Assembly (NCBI GenBank): GCA_013003465.1
Contig: JABDIZ010000325.1
Location: 1-10,592 of the forward strand
Source: Rhodothermaceae bacterium
GTDB lineage: Bacteria; Bacteroidota; Rhodothermia; Rhodothermales; Rubricoccaceae
Length of the DNA stretch: 10,592 bases
Direction: 5' to 3'
Positions within the stretch are counted from its first letter, which is position 1. Every line of letters starts with the position of its first letter. A program made the translations under genes and the position numbers. Of the stretch, positions 1 through 5,800 are shown piece by piece. The notes beneath the pieces are model-generated. The model had not been told where the DNA came from. It did no database searches and worked only from the letters and a program-made list of their open reading frames with translations.

Positions 1-54
1 AAGCTACGGAAGCCGCCTAACCAGTAGTTGAGCGGAATAGGAAGGAACAAACGG

Positions 55-1116
55 TTAGCGGTAGCGGCCTTCGCGGAAGACGGCGCGCATATCGTCCAGC
101 ACCTCGTGGTCGATCATCAGCGTCTCGTCTGCCGCGAGGTTCACGTCGGCCACTTCATCAATGCGGAGGTCGTAGTTCTCCCAGCCCATGTAGTCGGTCA
201 GGAGCTGCTGGAACTCGGCGTCCACCACGCCATCGGCGGGGCCGTCGTAGAAGCCGCGCGTGATCCAGATCTCTTGCAACTCTCGTGCGATCTCGGGCGT
301 GACGGGAATCATGTTTTCCGGGCGGGAGTCCGTGAAGTAGAGGTTGTTGAGAGTGTAGAGCCGCGCCAGTTCGGCCAGCGGCGTCTCGTGGTCGTAGACC
401 GAGATGTCCACGATGCGGTCATCGCCGTCGTAGCCCGCACCCTCGCGTACAACGATGAGGGCGGCGCTCTGCTCGCCTCGCTTATCGCCTCCGGCCGCTC
501 CGCCTGCGAGGAGGGCCGCGAGCAGCCGGTCGGCCAGCGAGCCGGTCGTCTGCTCAAACGTCTCGGCCATCGCGTCCACCGTTTCCTGCGAGACGAGGAT
601 GTTGCCCTGCGCCGTGTAGTGAAAGCCCGTCACGACCGTACCGGCGTCGGCGGGCATCGACTCGCCCATTTCCTGTCCCACGCGTCCACCGCGCCACGCG
701 AAGGCCTCTGTGCCGGTCCACGTCGCCGCGTTGCCGTGGGCGTCCACGATGCCCACCTGCCGCGACTCGCGGTCGTCGTCGTGTTGCAGCACGATGCGGA
801 GGGCCTGCTCGGCCGTCGCGCCGTGGCGCATCAACTCCAGCCCTTTGATCCCATAATCGAGTTCGGCGAAGCTCTGCGTGGCGACGGCGCCGACGCCCGC
901 TTCCAGCCACGGCACCACCGCCCGCACGTTCGGAAACTTGGATTGCACCGCTACCCCCAACTCACCGGTCTCGGCGTCGTAGGCGACGATGGAGAACGTC
1001 GAGACGAGCGGGTTGCCCTCGGCATCGGTAGCAGGGGGCACTTCCGGCCGAAGCAACACGAAGGCCAGGGCGAGGGCCGGGAGGAGCAATAGGGCGAGGC
1101 GGCGGCGCGTTGGCAT
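55..1116 (-). CDS. DUF1028 family protein with N-terminal membrane segment or signal peptide
   Basis: The 353-residue product matches the DUF1028 family, which is classed with Ntn-hydrolase-like folds and has no settled function. Residues 38-60 carry the opening strand (STFSIVAYDAETGELGVAVQ), followed by VPWLEAGVGAVATQS (68-82), the AQGNILVS block (169-176) and AGGDKRGEQSAALIVV (208-223). All are hallmark family blocks. Residues 250-353 form the C-terminal extension often described as peptidoglycan-binding-like (ITRGFYDGPADGVVD, 285-299). About 15 residues around 145-160 look inserted relative to the usual spacing before AQGN. Residues 1-24 (MPTRRR, then a hydrophobic stretch) look like a signal peptide or anchor, so an envelope location is inferred. 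The reading frame is open back to 1230, but the start at 1116 places the signal sequence at the N terminus; the upstream part is arginine-rich and overlaps the divergent gene. No Shine-Dalgarno is visible. The TAA stop is at 55-57. Family assignment is firm; function is unknown. Confidence 0.9.
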   Translation of the reverse strand: MPTRRRLALLLLPALALAFVLLRPEVPPATDAEGNPLVSTFSIVAYDAETGELGVAVQSKFPNVRAVVPWLEAGVGAVATQSFAELDYGIKGLELMRHGATAEQALRIVLQHDDDRESRQVGIVDAHGNAATWTGTEAFAWRGGRVGQEMGESMPADAGTVVTGFHYTAQGNILVSQETVDAMAETFEQTTGSLADRLLAALLAGGAAGGDKRGEQSAALIVVREGAGYDGDDRIVDISVYDHETPLAELARLYTLNNLYFTDSRPENMIPVTPEIARELQEIWITRGFYDGPADGVVDAEFQQLLTDYMGWENYDLRIDEVADVNLAADETLMIDHEVLDDMRAVFREGRYR

Positions 1117-1172
1117 GGCGAATCGGCAAACGGCTTGTGAATCGGGCAGAACTGCCGTAATTAACGCACGCC
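1117..1172. promoter_or_regulatory. Short divergent intergenic region with a small palindrome
   Basis: These 56 bp separate the DUF1028 (minus) and DUF4159 (plus) starts, so both promoters must lie here or inside the genes. A palindrome GGCAG-AA-CTGCC at 1145-1156 is followed by an AT-rich TAATTA at 1158-1163. TTGTGA at 1135-1140 lies 17 bp before TAATTA, which resembles a -35/-10 pair, but TAATTA matches the sigma70 -10 consensus poorly and would leave almost no leader for the plus gene. On the minus strand TAATTA lies 47 bp from the DUF1028 start. An operator or shared promoter is a guess from position and symmetry only. Confidence 0.25.
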
Positions 1173-1844
1173 ATGCGTCTCGCTCTCCTCGTTCTCCTCC
1201 TCGTCGGCTTCGTGCTGCCCGTGCAGGCACAGGACGCCCACGAGATCACCATCGCCCGCGTCCACTACGGCGGCGGCGGCGACTGGTATTCGGGCGATCC
1301 GCTGCCGGGCCTGGTGGCCTACGCACGGCAGCACACGCTGCTCGACCTCAACCCCGAGCCCGCGACCGTCGAACTGACCAACGACAACCTGTTCCGGTAC
1401 CCGCTGCTCTTCCTCAACGGGCACGGCAACGTCTTCTTCACCGCACGCGAGGCCGAGCGCCTGCGCCGCTACCTCGACGGGGGGGGCTTCCTCCTCATCA
1501 ACGACGACTATGGGCTCGACGAGTCCATCCGCCGCGAGATGCAGAAGGTTTACCCGGAGCAGGAGTTCGTCGAACTGCCCGCCGCGCACCCGCTCTACCA
1601 CATCCACTACGACTTTCCGAACGGGTTGCCCAAGATCCACGAGCACGATGGCCGCCCGGCGCAGGGCTTCGGGTTGTTCCATGAGGGCCGCCTCGTCGCG
1701 TTCTACGCCTACGAGAGCGACCTCGCCGATGGATGGGAGGCCGCCGGAGTGCACAACGACCCACCGGAAGTGCGCGAGCGGGCCCTGCAGATGGGCGTCA
1801 ACCTGCTCGTCTACGCAATGACCTACGGGCGTGTCGACTCCTGA
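1173..1844 (+). CDS. Exported DUF4159 domain protein
   Basis: The 223-residue protein is a full-length DUF4159 protein, a family common in Bacteroidota and of unknown function; a glutamine-amidotransferase-like fold has been suggested for the family. Residues 1-19 are a clear Sec signal peptide (MRLALLVLLLVGFVLPVQA, likely cleaved before Q20), so the mature protein is periplasmic or secreted. Typical blocks follow: ARVHYGGGGDWYSGD (28-42), FLNGHGNVFF (80-89), LDGGGFLLINDDYGLDESIR (101-120), FPNGLPKIHEHDGRPAQGFG, and near the end YESDLADGWE and HNDPPEVRERALQMGVNLLV. Codons 103-105 lie in a run of eight G (1479-1486), a possible slippage site, but the frame is intact here. The next same-strand gene starts 78 bp downstream. 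The start codon directly precedes the signal peptide; no Shine-Dalgarno is visible. I cannot assign a substrate or partner. Confidence 0.93.
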   Translation: MRLALLVLLLVGFVLPVQAQDAHEITIARVHYGGGGDWYSGDPLPGLVAYARQHTLLDLNPEPATVELTNDNLFRYPLLFLNGHGNVFFTAREAERLRRYLDGGGFLLINDDYGLDESIRREMQKVYPEQEFVELPAAHPLYHIHYDFPNGLPKIHEHDGRPAQGFGLFHEGRLVAFYAYESDLADGWEAAGVHNDPPEVRERALQMGVNLLVYAMTYGRVDS

Positions 1845-1922
1845 TGACGTAGTTAGGGTCTGATTAACCCGCCTGGCCTGCCTGCGAAACCTCGGAATCA
1901 CGAACGACGATCCGCCAAGGCC

Positions 1923-2288
1923 ATGCGTTCCATCCTGCTCATTGCTATCGTCGGAGGCACCCTGGCCCTGTTCAACCCGGGCCAGGACGACTTTACCCAG
2001 TTCATTCGGGATCGCACGCGCGATGTGGTCGGTGATGCGGGGCGCACGGCGGCGACCGAACTCGGTGGGGATGTCGCGGGAGCGCTCGGTGGAACGGCGG
2101 CTCGTTCGCTGGCCAGCGAAGTGGTGGGTGCGCTCGCCAACAACGCCGTGGAGCGGAAAAACTACGGCCTCTTCAGCCTCTACACGCTCGACTTCAACGG
2201 GCCGCGCCATGACGAGGGCGAGTGGATATTCCTCGGCGTCGGAGGGCAGTTCTTCGAAATGGAGAAGCCACGGATGATGGGGAGCTAG
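1923..2288 (+). CDS. Small DUF4359-like protein with N-terminal hydrophobic segment
   Basis: A 121-residue protein of unknown function. Residues 1-17 (MRSILLIAIVGGTLALF) form a signal peptide or single membrane anchor. A middle section (about 25-75) is rich in Gly, Ala and Thr and may be amphipathic. The conserved end has RKNYGLFSLYTLDF (about 78-91) and EWIFLGVGGQFFEM (about 99-112). A NY-x-LFS-x-YT block followed by an (F/Y)LG-x-GGxF block is what I recall of DUF4359, a small bacterial family with no known role. It lies 78 bp after the DUF4159 gene and 62 bp before glyA on the same strand, so co-transcription with either is possible. An ATG at 1942 in another frame also opens an ORF, but the 1923 frame is the one with a coherent hydrophobic start and family-like motif. 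Assignment to DUF4359 is from memory of the motif, not a search. Confidence 0.72.
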   Translation: MRSILLIAIVGGTLALFNPGQDDFTQFIRDRTRDVVGDAGRTAATELGGDVAGALGGTAARSLASEVVGALANNAVERKNYGLFSLYTLDFNGPRHDEGEWIFLGVGGQFFEMEKPRMMGS

Positions 2289-2310
2289 CCGAGGGCGGAA
2301 GGGTGAGCGC

Positions 2311-2325
2311 GACGTACCTTGCCGG
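2311..2325 (+). promoter_or_regulatory. Candidate Bacteroidota-type -7 element upstream of glyA
   Basis: TACCTTG at 2315-2321 fits a TAnnTTG pattern close to the Bacteroidota -7 consensus TAnnTTTG. It begins 36 bp before the chosen glyA ATG, nearly the same distance as the similar element before the gene at 9602 (37 bp). No clear TTG-type -33 box is visible upstream. Evidence is motif and position only. Confidence 0.35.
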
Positions 2326-2350
2326 ACGCTTCTCGTCTACCCGCTTCCCC

Positions 2351-3679
2351 ATGCACGCCCTCCAGCAACAGGACCCCGAGGTCTTTGCCGCCATCCGCCG
2401 CGAGATCGACCGGCAGAACGACGGCATCGAGCTGATCGCCTCCGAGAACTTCGTCTCGCCCGCCGTCCTCCAGGCGATGGGCACGCCGCTCACCAACAAG
2501 TACGCCGAAGGCCTGCCCGGCAAGCGCTACTACGGCGGTTGCCAATTCGTGGACCAGGCCGAGGACCTCGCCCGCGACCGCGCCAAGCAGCTCTTCGGCG
2601 CCGACTGGGTCAACGTGCAGCCGCACTCCGGAGCGACAGCCAACCACGCCATCTACCTCGCCTTCATGCAGCCCGGCGACCGGCTGCTCGGGCTCGACCT
2701 CGCCCACGGCGGCCACCTCACGCACGGCTCGCCGGTCAACTTCTCCGGCCTCCTGTACGAGGCGCACTTCTACGGCGTCGAAAAAGACGGCGCGATGGCC
2801 GGGCGCATCGACCTCGACACCGTCCGTGAGCGGGCGCAGGCCGTGCAGCCGCGAATGATCTCCGTCGGGGCGAGCGCCTACAGCCGCGACTTCGACTACC
2901 GCGCCCTCCGCCGCATCGCCGACGAGGTCGGCGCCATCCTGTGGGTAGATATGGCGCACACGGCGGGGCTTATCGCCACAGGCCTGCTCAACGATCCACT
3001 GCCCCACGCCCATGTCGTCTCCACGACCACGCACAAGACGCTGCGCGGGCCACGCGGCGGCATGATCCTCGTCGGCAACGATGTCGAGAGCCCGACGGGT
3101 GCCGCGTTTCGAAGCGGCAAGCCCAAGACCACCGGGCAGCAACTCGACTCGGCCGTCTTCCCGGGCGTCATCGGCGGGCCGCTGATGCACATCATCGCGG
3201 CGAAGGCCGTGGCGTTCGGCGAGGCGCTTCAGCCGTCGTTCAAAGCCTATCAGGAGCGCGTGATTGAGAACGCGCAGGCGATGGCCGAGGCCTTCATCGA
3301 GCGCGGCTATGATGTCGTCTCAGGCGGAACGGATAACCACCTCTGCCTGATCGATCTGCGGAGCAAAGGCCTCACTGGCAAGCAGGCCGAGGCACTGCTC
3401 GGCGAGGCCGAGATCACGGTCAACAAAAACATGGTGCCCTACGACACCGAGAGCCCGTTCGTCACCAGCGGCATCCGTCTCGGGTCGCCTGCCATGACCA
3501 CGCGCGGTTTCGGCCCCGACGAATTCCGCGAGGTCGTCGGCCTGATGGACCGCGTGCTCGCCAAGCCCGACAGTGACGTGACGCGCGAGACCGTCCGCCG
3601 CGAGGTCTTCGCGTTGTGCGAGACCTTCCCGCTCTACCAGCCCGAGGATGTCGGCCTCGACGCCCTCGCTGCGGGCTGA
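2351..3679 (+). CDS. glyA: Serine hydroxymethyltransferase
   Basis: The enzyme interconverts serine and glycine using tetrahydrofolate and pyridoxal phosphate (PLP), supplying one-carbon units in the cytoplasm. The 442-residue product covers the whole family: IELIASENFVS (26-36), TNKYAEGLPGKRYYGG (48-63), HSGATANHA (92-100), HGGHLTHGSPVNFSG (119-133), WVDMAHTAGL (198-207), and TTTHKTLRGPRGG with the PLP-binding lysine at K229. D200 and H203 of the cofactor pocket are present. It is slightly longer than Escherichia coli GlyA, partly because of a Bacteroidota-like segment around KPKTTGQQLDSAVFPGVIGG. The frame is open back to 2222, but an earlier start would overlap the upstream gene and add an arginine-rich segment foreign to the family; MHALQQQDPEVF fits the usual N terminus. 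A possible promoter element lies at 2315-2321. No Shine-Dalgarno and no obvious terminator after the stop. Confidence 0.97.
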   Translation: MHALQQQDPEVFAAIRREIDRQNDGIELIASENFVSPAVLQAMGTPLTNKYAEGLPGKRYYGGCQFVDQAEDLARDRAKQLFGADWVNVQPHSGATANHAIYLAFMQPGDRLLGLDLAHGGHLTHGSPVNFSGLLYEAHFYGVEKDGAMAGRIDLDTVRERAQAVQPRMISVGASAYSRDFDYRALRRIADEVGAILWVDMAHTAGLIATGLLNDPLPHAHVVSTTTHKTLRGPRGGMILVGNDVESPTGAAFRSGKPKTTGQQLDSAVFPGVIGGPLMHIIAAKAVAFGEALQPSFKAYQERVIENAQAMAEAFIERGYDVVSGGTDNHLCLIDLRSKGLTGKQAEALLGEAEITVNKNMVPYDTESPFVTSGIRLGSPAMTTRGFGPDEFREVVGLMDRVLAKPDSDVTRETVRREVFALCETFPLYQPEDVGLDALAAG

Positions 3680-3856
3680 GCCAACAAAATGCGACCAGGG
3701 CACCGGAAAGGCCCGAGACGGAACGTCACTTGCTTGGCAAAGCGCCGTATGTTGGGGGGCTTCCGCTTCGGCCGGAACGAATGCCGGGGGCTCGGGGTTG
3801 TCCCCGACCGTGTTTCCATCTGATCCTGCCGCGCACCTTTTCGGCCTCGTCCTGTC
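3680..3856 (+). promoter_or_regulatory. 177-nt leader with promoter-like motif and small hairpin
   Basis: The gap between glyA and the next gene contains TATGTTG (3748-3754), matching TAnnTTG and preceded by TTG at 3730-3732. A transcript starting there would carry a leader of roughly 100 nt. Within it TCGGGG-TTGT-CCCCGA (3792-3807) forms a perfect 6-bp hairpin with a 4-nt loop, followed after a few bases by TGTTT. It is not followed by a clean T tract, so it is a weak terminator candidate at best. A 44-codon reading frame (3689-3823) spans the hairpin, but nothing supports its translation. I recognise no known riboswitch. Confidence 0.3.
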
Positions 3857-4480
3857 ATGGCGAACGACTACAGTTCGGTTCCCGAGTCGGCGCTGACGCG
3901 CCTGGGCCATGCGCTCTACCAGCGCGCGCTCGTGCGCCGCGAGGACGAGCCCATCACCGACCCGCGCGGGCAGCCGATCGGCTGGCTCCTCGACACGCGG
4001 ACCCCGATGCTCGATGGCGCCATCTTTCCGGAGATCGGCGAGGTGCTCGCCGAGCGGCTTCGCGCGCGGGGTGTGGAACAGGTCGCCGGGTTCGGCTACG
4101 GCGCCTTCCCGATGGTTTGCGCTGTGCTCGCCGCCGGGCAGTCCGACGCGCCGTTCGTGGGTGGGTTCATCCGGGAGCGCCGCAAGGCCTATGGCCGCCG
4201 TCGCCTCGTAGAAGGCCCGCTGGACCGCAGCCGCCCCATCGCGCTCGTGGACGACATCCTCAATAGCGGACGTTCCGCTGCACGCGCCGCGGCGCTGCTT
4301 CGCTCCGATGGCTTCCAGGTGGATGGCGTGCTGACGCTGTTCAACTTCACCTGGAGCGGTGGGCGCGCGCGCCTCGAAGGCGATGGCCTCTGGGTTGAGA
4401 GTCTGCTCGAGCTCAACCTGCGCGAGAGCGCCCGCGCTGCACAGCCCTCCGGCGACTCCAGCAACACGAGCGCGCCGTAG
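3857..4480 (+). CDS. Orotate-phosphoribosyltransferase-like protein
   Basis: The 207-residue cytoplasmic protein has the type I phosphoribosyltransferase fold. The PRPP-binding motif is PIALVDDILNSGRS (127-140), with the paired acids D132 and D133 after the hydrophobic strand. The segment GGFIRERRKAYGRRRLVEGP (102-121) corresponds to the flexible RKxxKxHG catalytic loop and the following IEG-type block of orotate phosphoribosyltransferases. GFGYGAFPMVCAVLA (78-92) matches their nucleotide-side loop. Length is close to PyrE. However, the PRPP loop is DILNSGRS rather than the usual DVITTGGS, and the usual loop KxHG reads KAYG. A divergent paralogue (salvage or regulatory) is as possible as true PyrE in UMP synthesis, so I give no symbol. 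The Ser/Ala/Pro-rich tail (190-207) looks unstructured. It follows glyA after 177 bp and ends before a strong terminator, so it closes its transcription unit. No Shine-Dalgarno is visible. Confidence 0.82.
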   Translation: MANDYSSVPESALTRLGHALYQRALVRREDEPITDPRGQPIGWLLDTRTPMLDGAIFPEIGEVLAERLRARGVEQVAGFGYGAFPMVCAVLAAGQSDAPFVGGFIRERRKAYGRRRLVEGPLDRSRPIALVDDILNSGRSAARAAALLRSDGFQVDGVLTLFNFTWSGGRARLEGDGLWVESLLELNLRESARAAQPSGDSSNTSAP

Positions 4481-4509
4481 ACGGCGTCCTCGTCCTACAG
4501 AATTTCGTT

Positions 4510-4545
4510 GAAGGGACGCAGCCCGCTGCGCCCTTCTTCCGTTTT
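4510..4545 (+). terminator. Rho-independent terminator after the PRTase-like gene
   Basis: GAAGGG-A-CGCAG (4510-4521) pairs with CTGCG-CCCTTC (4526-4536) around a CCCG loop. This gives an 11-bp stem with one bulged A, followed by TTCCGTTTTC. The T tract is interrupted, but on the minus strand there is none at all, so it is oriented to stop plus-strand transcription before tatC. Confidence 0.72.
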
Positions 4546-4551
4546 CAGGCC

Positions 4552-4566
4552 GCTGTAGATTATCGG
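4552..4566 (+). promoter_or_regulatory. Candidate -7 element upstream of tatC
   Basis: TAGATTA at 4556-4562 fits TAnnTT(A/G). It lies just past the upstream terminator and 43 bp before the ATG at 4599, where a promoter for tatC would be needed. Motif and position only. Confidence 0.33.
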
Positions 4567-4598
4567 CGTCTCGCCCGCAGCCGCGCGCTGCGCCGCTC

Positions 4599-5525
4599 AT
4601 GCTCCGTGCCCTCCGCGACAAGCTCGCTCGTACTCGGATGCCGTCGCCCTCCTCCGGCGATGGGGCTTCGACGGGTCCGCCGCCACCAGGCCTCCCGACC
4701 GGGCCGCGCGCCGGCGCGCCACACCCGCATCAGGCACAGGAAGGCGAGATGCCCTTCATCGACCACCTGGAGGAACTGCGCTGGCGCCTCATCAAGGCCC
4801 TCGCCGTGGTGGTCGTGTCCTCGGCCGTCTGCCTCGTTTTCGCCGAGTGGGTGGTGGATACCCTCCTCATGGGGCCGACGCGTGCGGACTTCTTCATGTA
4901 CCGCGCCTTCCGGCTGGATGCGGTCGAGATCGTGCTGCAAAACCGGACCATCACGGGGCAGTTCTTCGCCTATTTCGGGACGGTGCTGGCGACGGGCATC
5001 CTGATCGCCTCGCCGCTGGTGATCTACCAGTTCTGGAAGTTCGTTGAGCCGGGCCTCTACCCCGACGAAAAGAAGGGGCTGCGCTTTTCGGCCGTCTTCG
5101 CCACGTTCTTCTTCGTGGTCGGCGTCTCGTTCGGCTACCTCGTGCTCACGCCGCTGGCGCTCCAGTTCTTTGCGCAGTTCAGCATCTCCGAGCAGATCAT
5201 CAATGAGTTCGATATCGCCAGGTACCTCTCGATGGTGCTGACGTGGTCATTCGGCGCGGGCTTCCTCTTCGAACTGCCTGTGGTGGTGTTTTTCCTGTCG
5301 AAGCTGGGCATCGTCACGCCGCAGGTGCTGCGGACGGGGCGCAAGTATGCCATGATCGTGATCCTGATCGTGGCTGCGTTCTTCACGCCGCCCGACCCGA
5401 TGAGCCAGCTCATCATGGCGCTGCCGCTGTTCCTGCTCTACGAACTGTCCATCCGGCTCGCCGCCGCCGTCGAGCGAGGGCAACTCCGCGAAGCCGCGAA
5501 GGAAGCTGCGCGCGGGCAGGCGTAG
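4599..5525 (+). CDS. tatC: Sec-independent protein translocase subunit TatC
   Basis: TatC is the inner-membrane receptor of the twin-arginine translocase and binds the RR signal of folded proteins. The 308-residue product has the N-terminal signature MPFIDHLEELRWRL (51-64), the cytoplasmic loop SPLVIYQFWKFVEPGLYPDE (138-157), the membrane glutamate in FLFELPVV (about 222-229), FFTPPDPMSQ (261-270), and six hydrophobic segments (roughly 66-82, 122-144, 164-186, 212-232, 249-262, 269-288). The acidic residues matching those important in E. coli TatC appear present (E156, E225, D266). Residues 1-50 are a Pro/Gly-rich extension. A shorter start at 4749 (258 residues) has AGGA about 7 nt upstream and is a real alternative. 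I keep 4599 because third-position GC stays high through the extension, family members often have residues before the M(S/P)F motif, and the promoter-like element lies 43 bp upstream of it. No tatA/tatB gene is in the window. Confidence 0.95.
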   Translation: MLRALRDKLARTRMPSPSSGDGASTGPPPPGLPTGPRAGAPHPHQAQEGEMPFIDHLEELRWRLIKALAVVVVSSAVCLVFAEWVVDTLLMGPTRADFFMYRAFRLDAVEIVLQNRTITGQFFAYFGTVLATGILIASPLVIYQFWKFVEPGLYPDEKKGLRFSAVFATFFFVVGVSFGYLVLTPLALQFFAQFSISEQIINEFDIARYLSMVLTWSFGAGFLFELPVVVFFLSKLGIVTPQVLRTGRKYAMIVILIVAAFFTPPDPMSQLIMALPLFLLYELSIRLAAAVERGQLREAAKEAARGQA

Positions 5526-5800
5526 CGGAGCATTGTGTGACGCGGTAGGTGGCGCCTGGCCGTGTGGACTACGCCTGAGCAACTTCCGTGGGGCTTCGGT
5601 GCCTTCGCGCTCACTTCCTTTTCTCGAATGGAGGGCGAGCGGGCAGACCAGTGCGGGCGCATTCTGGATGCGTTCGCGCAGTCGTACCAGTTCGCGCGCT
5701 CGGCCAATACCGAGTTTGCGCAGTGCAGCCCGGCCACCCTTGTGCCTCCAAGTGAGTAGCATGGACGCTACTGGCTCCGGTCAGCGCGCTCGCGTGCGCC
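5526..5800. other. 275-bp region between convergent genes, no convincing gene
   Basis: This lies between the end of tatC (plus) and the end of the NnrE-like gene (minus). I see no clear terminator for either gene, no tRNA and no repeat. Open frames exist on both strands, for example a GTG-started plus frame at 5562-5759 (65 residues; ATG at 5628 would give 43). Neither its codon use (less GC-biased at third positions in its first half) nor any motif makes it convincing. It may hold a degraded gene or a small unknown ORF. Confidence 0.4.

Noticed and set aside
1..20. Possible C-terminal end of a plus-strand gene (last codons then TAA at 18-20)
   Set aside because: Only five codons are visible, so it cannot be told from chance.
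28..1092. 354-codon plus-strand frame
   Set aside because: Antisense to the DUF1028 gene, whose family motifs are unambiguous. The product is rich in Arg, Val and His, as expected for a shadow frame in GC-rich DNA.
1117..1230. N-terminal extension of the DUF1028 protein
   Set aside because: Would place 38 arginine-rich residues before a good signal sequence and overlap the divergent DUF4159 gene.
1161..2210. 349-codon minus-strand frame
   Set aside because: Runs antisense across the DUF4159 and DUF4359-like genes and the gap between them; no recognisable motif.
2222..2350. Upstream extension of glyA to an earlier ATG
   Set aside because: Would overlap the DUF4359-like gene by about 67 bp and add an arginine-rich segment absent from serine hydroxymethyltransferases.
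2285..3190. 301-codon minus-strand frame
   Set aside because: Lies inside glyA on the opposite strand; composition is that of a mirrored coding frame.
3689..3823. 44-residue frame in the leader of the PRTase-like gene
   Set aside because: Highly basic, no ribosome binding site, no motif. Kept only as a note on the leader, not called as a gene.
3320..4621. 433-codon minus-strand frame, longer than several real genes here
   Set aside because: Spans the end of glyA, the PRTase-like gene and the terminator at 4510-4545 in antisense. The sequence has no coherent domain and the plus strand explains the region.
5247..5762. 171-codon minus-strand frame entering the gap after tatC
   Set aside because: More than half of it is antisense to tatC; the part in the gap has no recognisable motif.
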